A stretch of DNA of 64,000 nt from Boesenbergia rotunda (GCA_024364735.1 JAGFNQ010004005.1:566507-630506), one strand, 5' to 3'; shown: positions 23,213-36,134, counted from the stretch's first letter. Notes: a model not told the origin generated them from the sequence alone. Numbers and translations: made by a program.

Positions 23213-23264
23213 CACGTGTCAGGCGCCCCCAGCGAATCAGGCGCCCCCAGGAAGACTATAAAAG
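23213..23264 (+). promoter_or_regulatory. Copia-3 LTR promoter: G-box and TATA
   Basis: CACGTGTC at 23213-23220 and TATAAAAG at 23257-23264, with GGCGCCCCC repeats between. The 3' LTR has the same pair at 31448-31455 and 31491-31498. Confidence 0.7.
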
Positions 23265-23685
23265 GGGCTCGACCCCCAAGGCTTTAACATCATTCTTTAC
23301 AACGCTCAAAACACTTTCGCTCTCGCGCTGTACCCCTGCAAACTTCCATTTCGAGATTACAACGCCGACGAGATCCTCTGCTCCGGAATTCAATCCATCT
23401 CGGGCGTCGGTAAAAGTTTTCATTTTCGAAAGTGTTGTGATTTACTTTTCAAGTTCTATATATGTACTCAATCAGTAACAAATCTTTCCGAATATAGAAA
23501 TGCCCAAAGTAAACGGTTAAGACCGTGGGCTTTGGAGTAGGAGTCGATCGCGACTCCGAACCAAGTAAAAAATCGGCTTGTGTTCGTGTGCATTTATTTT
23601 CTTTCCGCTGCGTATTTTCTCTTATTCTTATCCGAAAAAGTTTTAACGATATTCACCCCCCCTCTATCGTTTTCTCGATCCAACA

Positions 23686-23703
23686 AGTAGTATCAGAGCG
23701 GGG
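23686..23703 (+). promoter_or_regulatory. Copia-3 primer-binding site, mutated
   Basis: Reads AGTAGTATCAGAGCGGGG where Copia-2 has AGTGGTATCAGAGCAGGG. The G-to-A change falls within the tRNA-pairing block. Confidence 0.85.
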
Positions 23704-23908
23704 TAGCTCAAATTTGGTGCAACCACTAATTTGGGAGTTTTTTTCGGATTTTTACGAAATTTTTAATTTCTTTTTCGATCGAATTTTTCTCATTAATCGA
23801 GGTTGGTGCAACACCACTCGATCGATCCTTTTAATTATCTTATTCCTGCACTACTAATCCAAGACCAAGTCTTGGTACAGTTTTTTGTTATTATTTTAGA
23901 AATTCTAA

Positions 23909-25438
23909 ATGGCCATGCAAGAAGGTTTCAGTACAGCTAGACCACCACTCTTCAGTGGAGAAGATTTCTCCTACTGGAAGAGTCTGATGGAAGTTCACCA
24001 GAAAGCTCAGGTGGACATGTGGATAATAATCCAATCTGATTTGGAAATCCCGATGAATGCTGAAGGAGTGACACAACCTTACACAGAATGGGATGCTTCA
24101 CTGAAAAGGAAGATCGAGGCTGATGCAAAGGCAACTCAGACACTCCAATGCGGACTAACCAAAGAAGAGATGAACCGGGTGGGACCCTTCAACAGTGCGA
24201 AGGAAGTCTAGGGTAAGTTGATCGAGTTGCACGAAGGTACCTCTGACACCTGAATCAGCAAGAGGGACCTACTGCTAAATAAACTGTACACCATCAAAAT
24301 GAACGACGGCGAGTCAGCAGCCCAGCTCCACGCCAGAATCCAGGAGTTGATGAACGGTCTACATACAATCGGTCACAAGGTAGAAAACCGTGACCTTATA
24401 AGGTACACTCTAAACGCCTTCCCGAAAAATACTTTGTGGGCATCTATGGTAGATGCGTACAATGTTTTGAGGGACCATTCCAAAATAAAATTAGATAAAT
24501 TATTTTCTGAACTTATATTACATGAGCAGCCTAACTGCACCTTAGCCGAGAAAGATATTGCTTTTGTTGCAGGCAAAACAGGAAAGGTGGCCAAGAAGAA
24601 GCCTCAACTTGCACCAGAGTCTGACTCAGACTCAGAAGACAGCGAAGGGGATTGACCCAAGCTGGTTCGGCTAGCCCGGGACTACTACAAGGAGCTGAAA
24701 AATCAGACCAACAGAAGAAAAGCCAGCCGAAAGAAGGAGGATCCGGCTGAACCATCTAAGAACAAATCAAGTGTGACCTACTTTGAATGCAACAAGAAAG
24801 GACACTACAAATCGGAGTGTCCAAATCTAAAAGAAGCCAAGAAGACAAGAAGGAAGAAAGCCCTTCAAGCAACGTGGGACAAGTCATCCTCTGAAGAAGA
24901 AGAAGAGGCCCCACAATCGAACCTGCTCGCTTTGACTGCTTCAGAAGACATCGACACCGAATCAGAATCGGAGTCGGACGACGGAAAGCTCACCATATCA
25001 GAAGATGGCAAAATAACTGTAAGTGGTTATTCTAAAACTGAATTAGCTGAATTAATTGCATACCTATCTAGTAACTTGGCAAAAGCCAAAATTCGAGTCG
25101 AGTCTCTCCGACAGGAAGTAAAACTCCTGAAAGAGGGAGCTGACTCTATATCCTTAACTGAGAATGTTCAAGAAGGAACATCTACTCAAGTTGAAAAACT
25201 TGAGAAGAGAACTCCTCCTTGAAAACTCAAGTAAAGGACCTTAGAGCAGCTATGGAACGATTCACTTCGGGTTCCAAGGGTCTTGACATGATCCTTGGAA
25301 AACAGAAGTCCGTTCTAAATCGATCTGGGTTAGGTTATCGAACCAAGGCTAGGCAAAGGTCATATTATGCTGTACTGAACCAATCTAGACCCAAAGTTCA
25401 GCATGGGTACCCAAACTTTGCCTGAACAACCAAGCTCG
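23909..25438 (+). pseudogene. Copia-3 gag
   Basis: It starts MAMQEGFSTARPPLF at 23909. It has a UBN2-type domain, then a knuckle that reads FECNKKGHYKSEC because Tyr replaces the first Cys of CCHC. Stops: TAG at 24209 (TGG in Copia-2), TGA at 24251 and TGA at 24653 (both CGA in Copia-2). A one-base loss at about 25205-25210 shifts the tail, which continues in another frame to about 25425. It once packaged element RNA. Confidence 0.9.
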
Positions 25439-26222
25439 ACCAAACCAGTATTGGATCCCCAAGGACAAGCTTCATATCTTGCCTAATCATTACCGTGACT
25501 TTAGTCCAGGAGGAGTCAACTTAAAAACCATTTTTATAGTTAAATAAATTCTTTTTCTTATTGTAAAATTGCATGATTGCTTGTTTATTTACTTTCTGCA
25601 AATTACCATGCTTAAACCTAGGGCTGGTTAGATTAAGGACTAAACCGATTAACTGAAATTTGAACAACATAGTATTGGGTGGAGGTGAGATGATAGTACG
25701 TTAGGGAAGTCATTTTGGCAGAACTAGCCGAAGCTACCGATCCAAGACCCAAACTAGTTAGACCAAAATCCTTCAAGAAGTAACTTGTAGATGGATTTTC
25801 AATAAAAGACTTTGTCAAGGAAAGGGTTGATGATCCAATAAGGCTACGACCAAAGAAGCCTAGTGCCTCACCAAGACCTGGAAGCCGATTATTGAAAACC
25901 AAATTCATTTTACTATTGTCATATTTGAATCTAACATAGATTTTAAGTAATCTTTGATTCAACTATTTTTTTAAAAGAAAAATTAAATTTTAAAGCATAA
26001 TTAATTGGTTTTAAAATTAATTTACTTTTTCAAAATTAATCATTGTTTTCAAAATAAAATCTTTACTTCTATTAAAACCTATCTCACAAAACCCATAAGG
26101 TTAACGTGATTGATAACTCTAGATTGGGTGAGACAGACTAGGTTATGAAAATCAATTTAGGCTATCCTTAAATCTAATTGGATCCAAATCAACAAACTCT
26201 TTATGTGTAGGAACATAAAGAT
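25439..26222 (+). other. Copia-3 gag-pol spacer
   Basis: No intact frame. The part at about 25690-26150 is recognisable in reverse orientation at 56690-57087, which identifies the Copia-5 remnant. Confidence 0.65.
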
Positions 26223-29200
26223 TTGGACCAATGGATGTTGGATAGCGGATGCTCCAGACACATGACTGGAGACAAATTAAAATTCACCAAACTCAAGTTC
26301 AAGAACCTAGGCTCAGTAGCATTTGGCAACAATGCTACACTCAAAGTCATTGGGTCAGGTAACATTGAACTCAGATCTGATTTTGTCATTAAAAAGGTAC
26401 TTTTGGTTGAGAACTTTAAGTTTAACTTGCTTAGTATAAGTCAATTATGTGATACTGGCTATATAGTTACTTTTACCAACTCTAACTGCCTGATTAGAAA
26501 CTTGCAAGACTCAGAAGTCATGCTTATGGGCACTAGGAAAAATAACGTTTACACTATAAACCTACCCTTAATATTGAAATGCCTCTTAACTCAGTTAGAA
26601 GAATCAAACCTCTGGCATAGGAGATTAGGTCACACTAATCTAAGATTAATTTCAAAAATAACCCAACTTGGCCTAATTAAAGGAATACCAAAAATTAAGA
26701 ACCATGAAAACATGATATGTGAATCATGCAATCAAGGTAAACAAACCAGGTCTAATCATAAACAAATTCAATCAGACCTAACTCAAACCACACTTGAGCT
26801 CCTGCACCTTGACCTATTTGATTCACATGGAGCCAAGTCACTAAGCGGAAACCGATACTGCTTAGTAATTATAGATGATTACTCTAGGTTTACTTGGGTA
26901 AGGTTCCTAAAGGCTAAAGATGAAACCCTAAACCTGTTTATTGATTTTTGTAAGATAGTTGAAAATCAAAATGATACCAAAATCAAAAGACTTAGAAGTG
27001 ATCATGGGGGAGAGTTTGAGAATCAACGATTCGAGGAATTTTATAAAATAAACAGATATATACACGAATTTTCGTGTCCTAGAACCCCCCAACAAAATGG
27101 GATAGTCGAACGGAAAAATAGAACCCTACAAGAAGACGCTAGGACTATGCTCAATGAATTCAACCTAGCTAACCAATTTTGGGCAGAAGCAATTAGTACG
27201 GCTTGCTATATTCAAAATAGGGTCCTAATTAACAAAAGTCATAATAAAACTCCCTATGAATTATACTGCCATAGACTTCCAAACCTACATTACCTAAGGG
27301 TCTTTGGGTGCAAAGTCCACATTCTAAACACCAAGGACTACCTAGGTAAATTCCAGTCTAAGTCAACCCCAGGGGTCTTCTTAGGATATTCAACAACAAG
27401 TAGGGCCTATAGGGTTTACAATAAACAAACTAACAAAATTGAAGAAATAACAAATCTAATATTTGATGAAGAAATTAATTCAAAAACTGATAATCCAGAT
27501 TTAAATCCAGCAAATATTGATCATGAAGATAATGAACAAATTATTGAACCACTAGTTGAACCTCTAAATGAATTAACTATTGAACCAACTACTGAGTCAA
27601 TTGAAGCAATAATTGAACCAACCCAAATAGTTGAACCAAATACTGAACCGAACCGTCCAGCCGGACCTGAGGCTAAACCAAGTAATAGAAGAACTAAGAA
27701 ACCTAGACTTAGTCACCCAACTGATCAAATTATGAGTGATCCAACCTTATGAGTCAGAACTAGGTCTTCCTATAGAAATCTTAGTCAGATTGCACTGATT
27801 TCAAAAATTGAACATAAGACTATAGAGGAAGCCTTACCTGATCCTGATTGGATCATAGCAATGCAAGAGGAGTTAGCCCAATTTGAAATAAACCAAGTCT
27901 GGGAACTAGTACCTAAACCTGAGGGCAAATCCATTATTGATACTAAGTGGGTATTTAGGAATAAACTAAATGACCAAGAGGAAATAGTTAGAAATAAAGC
28001 CCGCCAGTAGCTAAAGGGTTCAGTCAAGTCAAAGGGTTAGACTATAACGAAACCTATGCCCCAATAGCTAGACATGAGTCAATTAGGATGTTGTTAGTCT
28101 TTGCATCCCATAAAGGATTTAAACTCTACCAAATGGATGTAATGTCAGTTTTTCTGAATGGGTTCATTAAGGAAGAAGTCTATATAGGACAGCCCCCCGG
28201 TTTTGACGACTTAGAAAAACCTGACCATATTTACAAGCTCAATAAGGCACTATATGGACTAAAACAAGCACCTAGGGCCTGGTATGAACGCCTATCAACC
28301 TACCTCATTTCTAAGGAATTTAAAAAAGGACAAATTGACTCAACTCTTTTTATTAAGCCCTTAGAAAAAGACATCTTTATTGCACAAATCTATGTTGACG
28401 ATATAATTTTTGGATCGACCAACTCATATTTCTTAAAAGAATTTGTAAAAATAATGGAAAATGAATTCGAAATGAGCTTAGTTGGTGAGCTCAACTTCTT
28501 TTTAGGATTACAGATTAAGTAACTAGGGATGGGAATTATGTCCATCAATCTAAATATGCTAAGGAGTTGATAAAGAAATTTAAAATGGATAACTCCAAAA
28601 GCATAAGTACCCCTATGGCCACAAATGTAAAAATAGATAGTGATCATGATGGTAAACCTGTAGACCTTAAATTATATAGAAGTATGATTGGTAGTCTACT
28701 TTACCTTACAGCCAGCAGACCTGATATCCTTTTCGCTGTAGGAATGTGTGCTAGATATCAAACCTGTGCTAAGGAAACGCACTAAGCAGCCCTAAAAAGA
28801 ATACTTAGATACATCAAGGGCACCCTAAATGTAGGGATTTGGTATCCTAGGACCTCAACTTTTGATCTGTCAGGATACTCGAATTCTGACTATGCTGGTT
28901 GCAAACTAGATAGAAAGAGTACAAGTGGAAGCTACCAACTCTTAGGAAACAGTCTAGTAAGTTGGTGCAGCAGAAAGCAACACTATGTAGCTCTATCCAC
29001 AACAGAAGTTGAGTATATTGCTTTGGGAGAGTGTGTAGCACAACTCTTATGGATGATGCACACTCTTAAGGACTTCCAGCTTGACTACACTCAAACCCAA
29101 GTCTACATTGATAATATAAGTTCAATTAATCTAACTAAGAACCCAATCCAACACTCTAGAACTAAACACATAGAAGTCAAACACCACTTTGTAAGAGATC

Positions 29201-29313
29201 ATATAGCTAGGGGTGAGATAGTCCTTAAGCATATAGACTCAAAATCTAACTTAGCTGATATTTTCACCAACCCCTTACCTAAGTCCGAGTTCAGCTCATT
29301 AAGAAGGCATTAG
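26223..29313 (+). pseudogene. Copia-3 pol: protease, integrase, RT, RNase H
   Basis: 26223-27752 holds the protease LDSGCSRHMTGD, the integrase zinc region LWHRRLGHTN...CESCNQGK, and a core with all three acidic residues (HLDLFDS, RSDHGGEF, NGIVERKN). A TGA stops it at 27750. RT follows with a shift near 28005, then GLKQAPRAWYERL and YVDDIIFGS in 28088-28522. A further shift lies near 28525-28540, a TAA replaces Leu near 28783, and RNase H ends at 29313 (HSRTKHIEVKHHFVRDH). Unlike Copia-1 its integrase triad is intact, but the gene is dead overall. Confidence 0.93.
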
Positions 29314-30574
29314 GGTTATGCTTGATAGAATAGGACTGCTTTAATTATGGTTCTTTTCAAAAACCATTTTATTTCTTTGTTAATTTGCAAAATCAGTTCT
29401 TACTTAACTTGAAAAACCATTTTCTTTAAAATGATTTTTCCAACTTAGTTTTTTCAAAACTTACCTCCTACAAAACTAGGGCTTTTTCGCAAATGAACTT
29501 AGCCTAGGCCCTAACCCTAGAACTGCATGCACCTATAGATCTAGAAGCCAGCATCTCACAAGCACCTTAGGGTACTTTTGATTGATAACCTAGACTGGGT
29601 TGAGATGCTTAGGTCAATGCCTTGATTCAAGATGTTTTAAGTCAGTGCATCTGCAGTAATTGGGGCACTAAATACCAATTAAACAGTAATCAGGTTAAGT
29701 GTCAAGCTTAGAAAATCTAACTTGAACAGATCACTCAACTTGACTAACCCTAGCGAAAGCTACTGTTTATAACAGTTAGTAAGTAGCTAACTGGGTTAGA
29801 CAGGACCCGAAAGAGAAAATTTAAATTGATTTGGTCCAGTTTCCACTTAAAATTGGTTCAGTACAGCACCTTACTTCTATTACTCAGCATTTTTTTTGCT
29901 ATATTATTTTTTTTGATATATGGAAAAGGGGGAGAGATTGGAAAGAGCAAAGAAGATGTTAAAATTTTTAAAATTTTCTCTAAAATTCAATTCTTTCAAA
30001 ATTTGTATCTCCTTTTTCAAAAAGTAAAAGTCTTTAAAGTACTTAAGTTTTTTTTCAAAAAAAACAAGTTAAGTACTTAACCTAAAAATTATCCTTGAAA
30101 TTCTTCAAAGTACTTAAGTTTTTTTCAAAAATAAGCTAAGTACTTAACTCAAAATTATTTTCGAAATTCTTCTAAGTACTTATGTTCTTTGAAAGTTAAT
30201 TTCTTGTTTGCAAAAACATTTTAAGTACTTACTCTAAATTTCTCTGATAGAAAATTTTCTAAGTATTAATTTCAAAATTCCCTTGAAAATTTTCTAAATG
30301 CTAAATATAATGAAAAGTTTTCTAAGTACTCAACTCAAAAGATTCTGAAAATTTTTCTAACTTAAAAACCCTCTGTGAAAATTTTCTAAGTATTGAAAAG
30401 CCTGAAAACCCTTCTTTCAAAGACTTAGAAATTTTTTTCAAAAAACCCCATGAATGTTTGAAAAACTCAGGGGGAGATTTCTTCCAGGGGGAGGAAATTA
30501 AAACCGGTACATTATCTGCCTTTTGTTCAATTAACTTTTTGAACTGAGTTGCCATAAATCAGAAAGGGGGAGAT
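29314..30574 (+). other. Copia-3 3' untranslated region and polypurine tracts
   Basis: AT-rich, no gene. Short repeats of the TCTAAGTACTTA kind recur at 30040-30350. Purine tracts with GGGGGAG lie at about 29923-29938, 30468-30478 and 30484-30495. The one at 30561-30574 abuts the 3' LTR and is the likely primer. Confidence 0.75.
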
Positions 30575-31920
30575 TGTTGGTGCAAGCAACACCTAAGTCA
30601 AACCTGAGTTTTGATAATGGCAAAGGGTTCAAGAGTTAAGATGTTATTGTGTTCAAATGTGTTTACTAAGTGTGCAGGAAGAATCCCTAGGTACACTAGG
30701 CACGAAGTCCTGGTCGAGGAATGGGCACGATGTCCTAGCAAGGGGCTGGGCACCGAAGACCTGCTCGAAAGGTGGGCACGAAGTCCTGGTCGAGAATTGG
30801 GCACGAAGTCCTAGCAAGGGACTGGGCACCGAAGTCTTGGTAGAGGACTCACATGAAGTCCTGGTCGAGGATTGGGCACCGAAGACCTGGTCAGGTGGAT
30901 CGGGCAAAAGTCCAACCGGAGGAGCCGGTTGGCAAAAGGTAAACTCTTCTGAGAGGAGTAGGTGAGGGCGCATTCCCCGTCGAGGGAACAGTATGCGTCG
31001 GTTCGACCTAGGGTTCCATTTGGGAGACCCAAAGCCAGAACCAAAACAATTACGACTGTAAATAATGACTAACACTCTTGCATTGTTTGTGTTGGAACTA
31101 ACCTTGATTGCAGGGACCGAAGGACTGTGTTTCTGCAGCTCAAAACGCCCCAAAGAAAGGGGGCAGGCAGCTGGGCTAGGCGCCCGAGAGGTCCTGGGCG
31201 CCAAGGTCAAAGCCAAACAAGCAAAGAAGCAAGAACGCTTCGAAATCACACTGGGCTAGGCGGCCAGGAGGTCCCGGGCGCCCGAGGTCAAAGCCAAAGA
31301 GGTAATCGAAGCAAAATCAGCCACGAAGCCAGCGGACCAAGTCAAACTAGGCGCCTAGGACTTCCCGGGAGCCCAGTCTGACCAGGAGTTGATTCAAAGG
31401 AGATAAGCACTGACCGAGCTGCGAATGAAGGTTCTTCGATCTGAAGGCACGTGTCAGGTGCCCCAGCAAATCAGGCGCTCCCAGGAAGACTATAAAAGGG
31501 GCTCGACCCCCAAGGCTTCAACATCATTCTTTACAATGCTCAAAACACTTTCTCTCTCATGCTGCACCCCTGCAAACTTCCATTTCGAGATTACAACGCC
31601 GACGATGATCCTCTGCTCCGGAATTCAATCCATCTCGGGCGTCAGTAAAAGTTTTCATTTTCGAAAGTGTTGTGATTTACTTTTCAAGTTCTATATTTGT
31701 ACTCAATCTGTAACAAATCTTTCCAAATATAGAATTGCCCAAAGTAAACGGTCAAGGACTGTGGGCCTTGGAGTAGAGTCGACCGCGACTCCGAACCAAG
31801 TAAAAAATCAGCTTGTGTTCGTGTGCACTTATTTTCTTTCCGCTGCGTATTTTCTCTTATTCTTATCCGAAAATGTTTTAACGATATTCACCCCCCCTCT
31901 ATCGTTTTCTCGATCCAACA
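30575..31920 (+). repeat. Copia-3 3' LTR, complete (1346 bp)
   Basis: Begins TGTTGGTGCAAGC after the purine tract and ends CGATCCAACA. It contains AGTCCT/AGGACT hairpins at 30700-30900, the hairpin trio at 30914-30990, GGCGCCC palindromes at 31170-31480, a G-box at 31448 and TATAAAAG at 31491. Confidence 0.94.
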
Positions 31921-33132
31921 CAATAGGCTACCAATCATGCTTCTATATTGCTTTGAGTCTACCATTTTCCCTTCAAGGTCACTATCCATTTTCACATTTG
32001 TTCCTATAGGGGTAGATGCTACCTTAGGATTTTTTAGTCCAAATTTCTTTAGCATTTCCCTAGCGTATTTAGTTTGAAATACATGTGGTCCTTCATTTGT
32101 TTGTTTAACTTGAAGTCCTAAAAAGAAGGTTAACTCTCTTACAAGACTCATCTTAAATTCATCTTCCATACATTTGATGAATTCTTGTAGAAAGTCATTA
32201 TTTGTTGACCCAAAAATGATATCATCTAAATACACTTGGGCAACAAATATATCCTTATCCTTAGATTTTAGGAACAAAGTAAGGTCAATTGTTCCTCTCC
32301 TAAACCCCTTAGACACTAAAAATAAAGAAAGCCTTTCATACCAAGCACGGGGAGCTTGTTTCAATCCATATAAGGCTTTTCTCAATTTGTAAACGTGTCT
32401 TGGATAGTTAGGGTCCTCAAACTCGGCGGGTTGTTCTACATACACCACTTCCTTAATGAGGAATGCCGACTTCACATCCATTTGGTGAAGTGTAAAACCC
32501 ATGTGAGCGGCATAGGCTAGTAGAATTCTAATGGACTCTAATCTAGCTACGGGGGCATATGTCCCATCATAGTCTAGCCCTTCAACTTGGTTAAACCCCC
32601 TAGCTACCAACCTAGCCTTATTCCTAGTGATTTTGCCTTGATAATCTAGTTTGTTCCTAAAGACCCATCTTATGGTTACAATAGTGCAATCATTGGGCCT
32701 AGGAACCAACTCCCAAACTTCACTCCTTTCAAATTGATTTAGCTCCTCTTGCATGGCTAGGACCCAATCTACATCACCTAATGTCTCATCAATAGACATA
32801 GGTTTAATTGAGAGATTAAGGCAATTTGACTACTTTGGTCTCTAAAATAGGACCTAGTCCTTACTCCTTGAGTAACATCACCCACTATTTGGTCAATAGG
32901 GTGATCTTGGTGATGTCTCAAGGGTCTAGAGCTTGTGGGTTCATTAATTACATGATCCTCATCCTCTAGGGTACTCCTCACTCCCCCTTGATCATTGCCC
33001 TTCATATGTAATTCTTGGATTCTTGGGGCAATGAGTTGACATTCTTCTATGTCCTTATCAATTGAGGCTTTCCTAGGGTATGCATGTGTAGATTCATCAA
33101 AATCGACATTTGAAGACTCATAATTACCATTT
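31921..33132 (-). pseudogene. Copia-4 pol fragment (RT and integrase tail), oldest layer
   Basis: The RT begins in the frame ending near 32799: ETLGDVDWVLAMQEELNQF, NKARLVARGFNQVEGLDY and GLKQAPRAWYERL. The catalytic block reads YLDDIIFGS where copia usually has YVDD. The SAFLNGF motif has lost about three residues (SAFLIKE). It is cut after RSMIGSLL at 31921 by Copia-3. A shift near 32810 separates the linker encoded at 32778-33005, and recognisable sequence stops at 33132 where the Athila-like LTR starts. This is the only part of the host element in the window. Confidence 0.88.
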
Positions 33133-33265
33133 TGTTAGTTAATTTAGGCTCTAAAATCCAATTTTTGATCCATTTTTACATGCTTAATCTTGAGTTTACA
33201 CTAGGTTCCATGGATTAATTCTATTTTGGTTTTTATTGCAAATCTTTGCACATTTGAGATGTTTT
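33133..33265 (+). repeat. Athila-like 5' LTR, first part
   Basis: 133 bp ending in the target duplication GTTTT (33261-33265). It continues at 42295 after Gypsy-2. Confidence 0.75.
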
Positions 33266-33829
33266 TGTAACGCCCGCTTTTTTTTTCCTAAAGCGGCGTT
33301 ACGCTGACATACTTAAGGCATGTAACATCATACTGCAGCGGAATAACTTAAACCTTACATATACATGCCCCTACTACCATCCCTCATACAATGACATGGA
33401 ACTTAACATATGAACGTCATACATAACATCATATCATAACATGCTTAACATCATACCATAAGGTTCATATCATATCATACTTGACATCTTATCGTAAAGT
33501 TCCATAAGTCACTAGTCGAGCATATGGGTAGCAAAAATAAAGTTCTTAGCATAAACAGTTAACACATTCGATTTCATGGGCCAAGTCACCATCACACACA
33601 TATTTCAGGCCCTCCTGCTGCTTCCTCGTTATCCCCTTGCATGATCTACGGTATAAGGAAAGAAGACTATAAGCACACAGGCTTAGTAAGACTCTTTCCT
33701 ACTCACTAAAACATTCATCGTTCATCATCTCATAATGAGCACATGAACTTTAACATACTTGGTGCTCTACTTAAAACATAACATCTTAAATCACTTTAGC
33801 ATGGCATGCACATAAACATGGTAAACCTT

Positions 33830-33990
33830 CTAAGCATGGCATAATTCATGGCATACATCATAAACATGGTAGCATGACATCTTTCATGGCATAAATCATA
33901 AACATAGTAGCTTGGCATCTTTCATGGCATAAATCATAAACATAGTAGCATGACATCTTTCATGGCATAAATCATAAACATAAGATATAA
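33830..33990. repeat. 38-bp tandem repeat in Gypsy-2 LTR
   Basis: About four copies of a 38-bp unit containing CTTTCATGGCATAAATCA. Also present in the other LTR at about 39602-39756. Confidence 0.85.
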
Positions 33991-34610
33991 ACCAACCTAT
34001 ATGGCATAAGCATAGGCATACATTCTAGGATATCATAAGAGCATCTTCTTACCGTAATCATAACATGGATCATTCATTCTCATACATATCTTTTAACATG
34101 GAGCATAAGCATAACACATTATTATCATAACATAATGCATAACATGTATGAATGGATGGGTGGAATGCATATACATAGGGATGCTTAACTTTTAAAACAT
34201 ACTTTGAAAATGCTTAAACATCATCATCATAACATTTGGGGTCCCCGGCTTGTACCACATACATACATCATAGCGTGCATCCCTAGTAAATCCGAGGTAG
34301 CTAGCCCCGACCTACTAGGGTAAGGACAGCATAGTCGGTAGTCCCCGAACCGAGGCATTCTCAAGGAGCCCATCCCTGTTGCACAGCTCCGGTAGTGCCA
34401 GAACCGTGGACAGCTCCGGTAGTCCAGAACCGGGGCGTTCTTAAGGTGCCCATCCCTTGGACCCATACTTGGGTCCGGTACAAGCCCATTCATAAAGTAA
34501 AATACTTTGCATGCTTCATCATTCATAAGACATTCATAGCATACTTAACATGACATCATTCTTATCATGAACATGATCATAACATACTTGTCGTAACATC
34601 ATTCTTATCA

Positions 34611-34805
34611 TGCATAACCATGGCATATTACTCATAAACATGGCATACCATTCGTAAACATGGCATATCATTCATAACATGGCATATCATTCATAAGCAT
34701 AGCATATCATGTATAACCATGGCCTATCATTCATAAACATAGCATATCATTCGTAAGCATGGCATATCATTCATAACATAGCATATCATTCATAAACATA
34801 AATCA
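34611..34805. repeat. About 19-bp tandem repeat in Gypsy-2 LTR
   Basis: About ten units close to CATGGCATATCATTCATAA. Matching block at about 40380-40566. Confidence 0.85.
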
Positions 34806-35007
34806 CATCTTACCATAGGGCCATTGGGACCCTTACTTGGAACAAATCTTAACTCTTATCCTATTAACCCTTATTGGCCGAAACCTATGATGTCCCATAG
34901 CCATGTGAAAATTCACACAATCACCATCCATCATCCTTATATCATGGCAACACATAAACATAAGTTGAAGTCAAAGACTCAACCCTAACCCTTGGGTCCT
35001 TGGGGTT

Positions 35008-35750
35008 GGCCGAACCATATGAGGCCTATAGGGTGTTCCAAAAATTCCCAAAATTTATACTTAACTTCTAAACATCATCAGGGTACATTAAATAACATTA
35101 TCATGATTTTTAACATATTTATAGACATTTAAATCATGGTGGCCGAAACCCATAAACATAGGGACCTTGGTTTTGTCCCTTCCATATTTGCCGAAACCCT
35201 AGAGTGTCCTAGGGTACTCCAACAATTCCCAAAAATTTAACTTAACTTATAAACATCATAAAGAAACACTAAATAACATTATCATGATTTTTAACATATT
35301 TTTAGACCTTTAAAACATGCTGGCCGAAACCCTTGAACTTAAAGTTCTGGGTTTTGCTTCCTTCATGTTGGCCGAAACTCTAGGGTGTCCTAGAGTACTC
35401 CAAAAATTCCCAAAAATTACAATTAACTTCTAAACATCATAAAGGAACACTAAATAACATTATCATGATTTTTAACATATTTTTAGACCTTTAAAACATT
35501 CTGGCTGAAACCCTTGAACTTAAAGTTCTGGGTTTTGTTTCCTTCATGTTGGCCGAAACTCTAGGGTGTCCTAGAGTACTCTAAAAATCCCCAAAAATTA
35601 CACTTAACTTCTAAAAATCATAGGGGAACATAAAATAATATTATCATGATTTTTAACATATTTTTAGACCTTTAAAACATTCTGGCCGAAACCCTTGAAC
35701 ATAGGAACCTTGATTTTGTTTCCCTTCAACATTAAATCCGAAACCAACCC
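35008..35750. repeat. 181-bp tandem repeat in Gypsy-2 LTR
   Basis: GGCCGAAACC or a close variant begins at 35141, 35322, 35503 and 35684, exactly 181 bases apart. A partial unit starts at 35008. The same block lies at about 40770-41516 in the other LTR. Confidence 0.9.
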
Positions 35751-36134
35751 ATATATCATGCCAAAAATCATGGAAATCATAGGTAACTATTATACCACAG
35801 GTGAGGGAGTCTTACTTTAGATTACTTGATTTTTAGGACCTTGGATGGAAAGAAGGAAGAAGACTTGACCACACCTAGCCCTTGGAAACTTGAGAAGACC
35901 TTAGATCTTGGAGGATGAGACTTTTTGTGAAGTTTTCTCAAGGGAGAAGTCCTCCTTGAGTGCTCGGCAAGAATGGAGAAGGAAGAGAGAAGCAAATGCA
36001 ATTGATGGCATGAAGAATGAAACTCCCAAACCCCCTTATTAATCAACCATTAAAGTGGTGAATGAAGAGTTTTCCATGACCCTTCATCTTCTTCTACCAT
36101 TTAACCACCATTCACTTCCTTTCCTCACAAGAAT

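Larger units (their letters stand above)
22516..23685 (+). repeat. Copia-3 5' LTR (first 178 bp displaced by Copia-2)
   Basis: Aligns with 30753-31920. It contains the AGTCCT hairpins (22530-22670), a set of three hairpins at 22676-22753, GGCGCCC palindromes (22930-23250) and promoter boxes. It ends CGATCCAACA. Confidence 0.92.
22516..31920 (+). mobile_element. Copia-3, Sirevirus-type element
   Basis: Plus strand: truncated 5' LTR, primer site, gag, pol, AT-rich 3' region, polypurine tract and complete 3' LTR. The 5' LTR starts at the base equivalent to 30753 because Copia-2 interrupts it. The element is inserted in Copia-4: RT sequence of Copia-4 is cut at 31921. Gag and pol carry many stops and shifts, so it is old. 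Confidence 0.93.

Noticed and set aside
34227..34526. 99-codon ORF, repeated at 39993-40292
   Set aside because: It is kept only because it lies in both LTRs of a young element; no domain and it is covered by short repeats.
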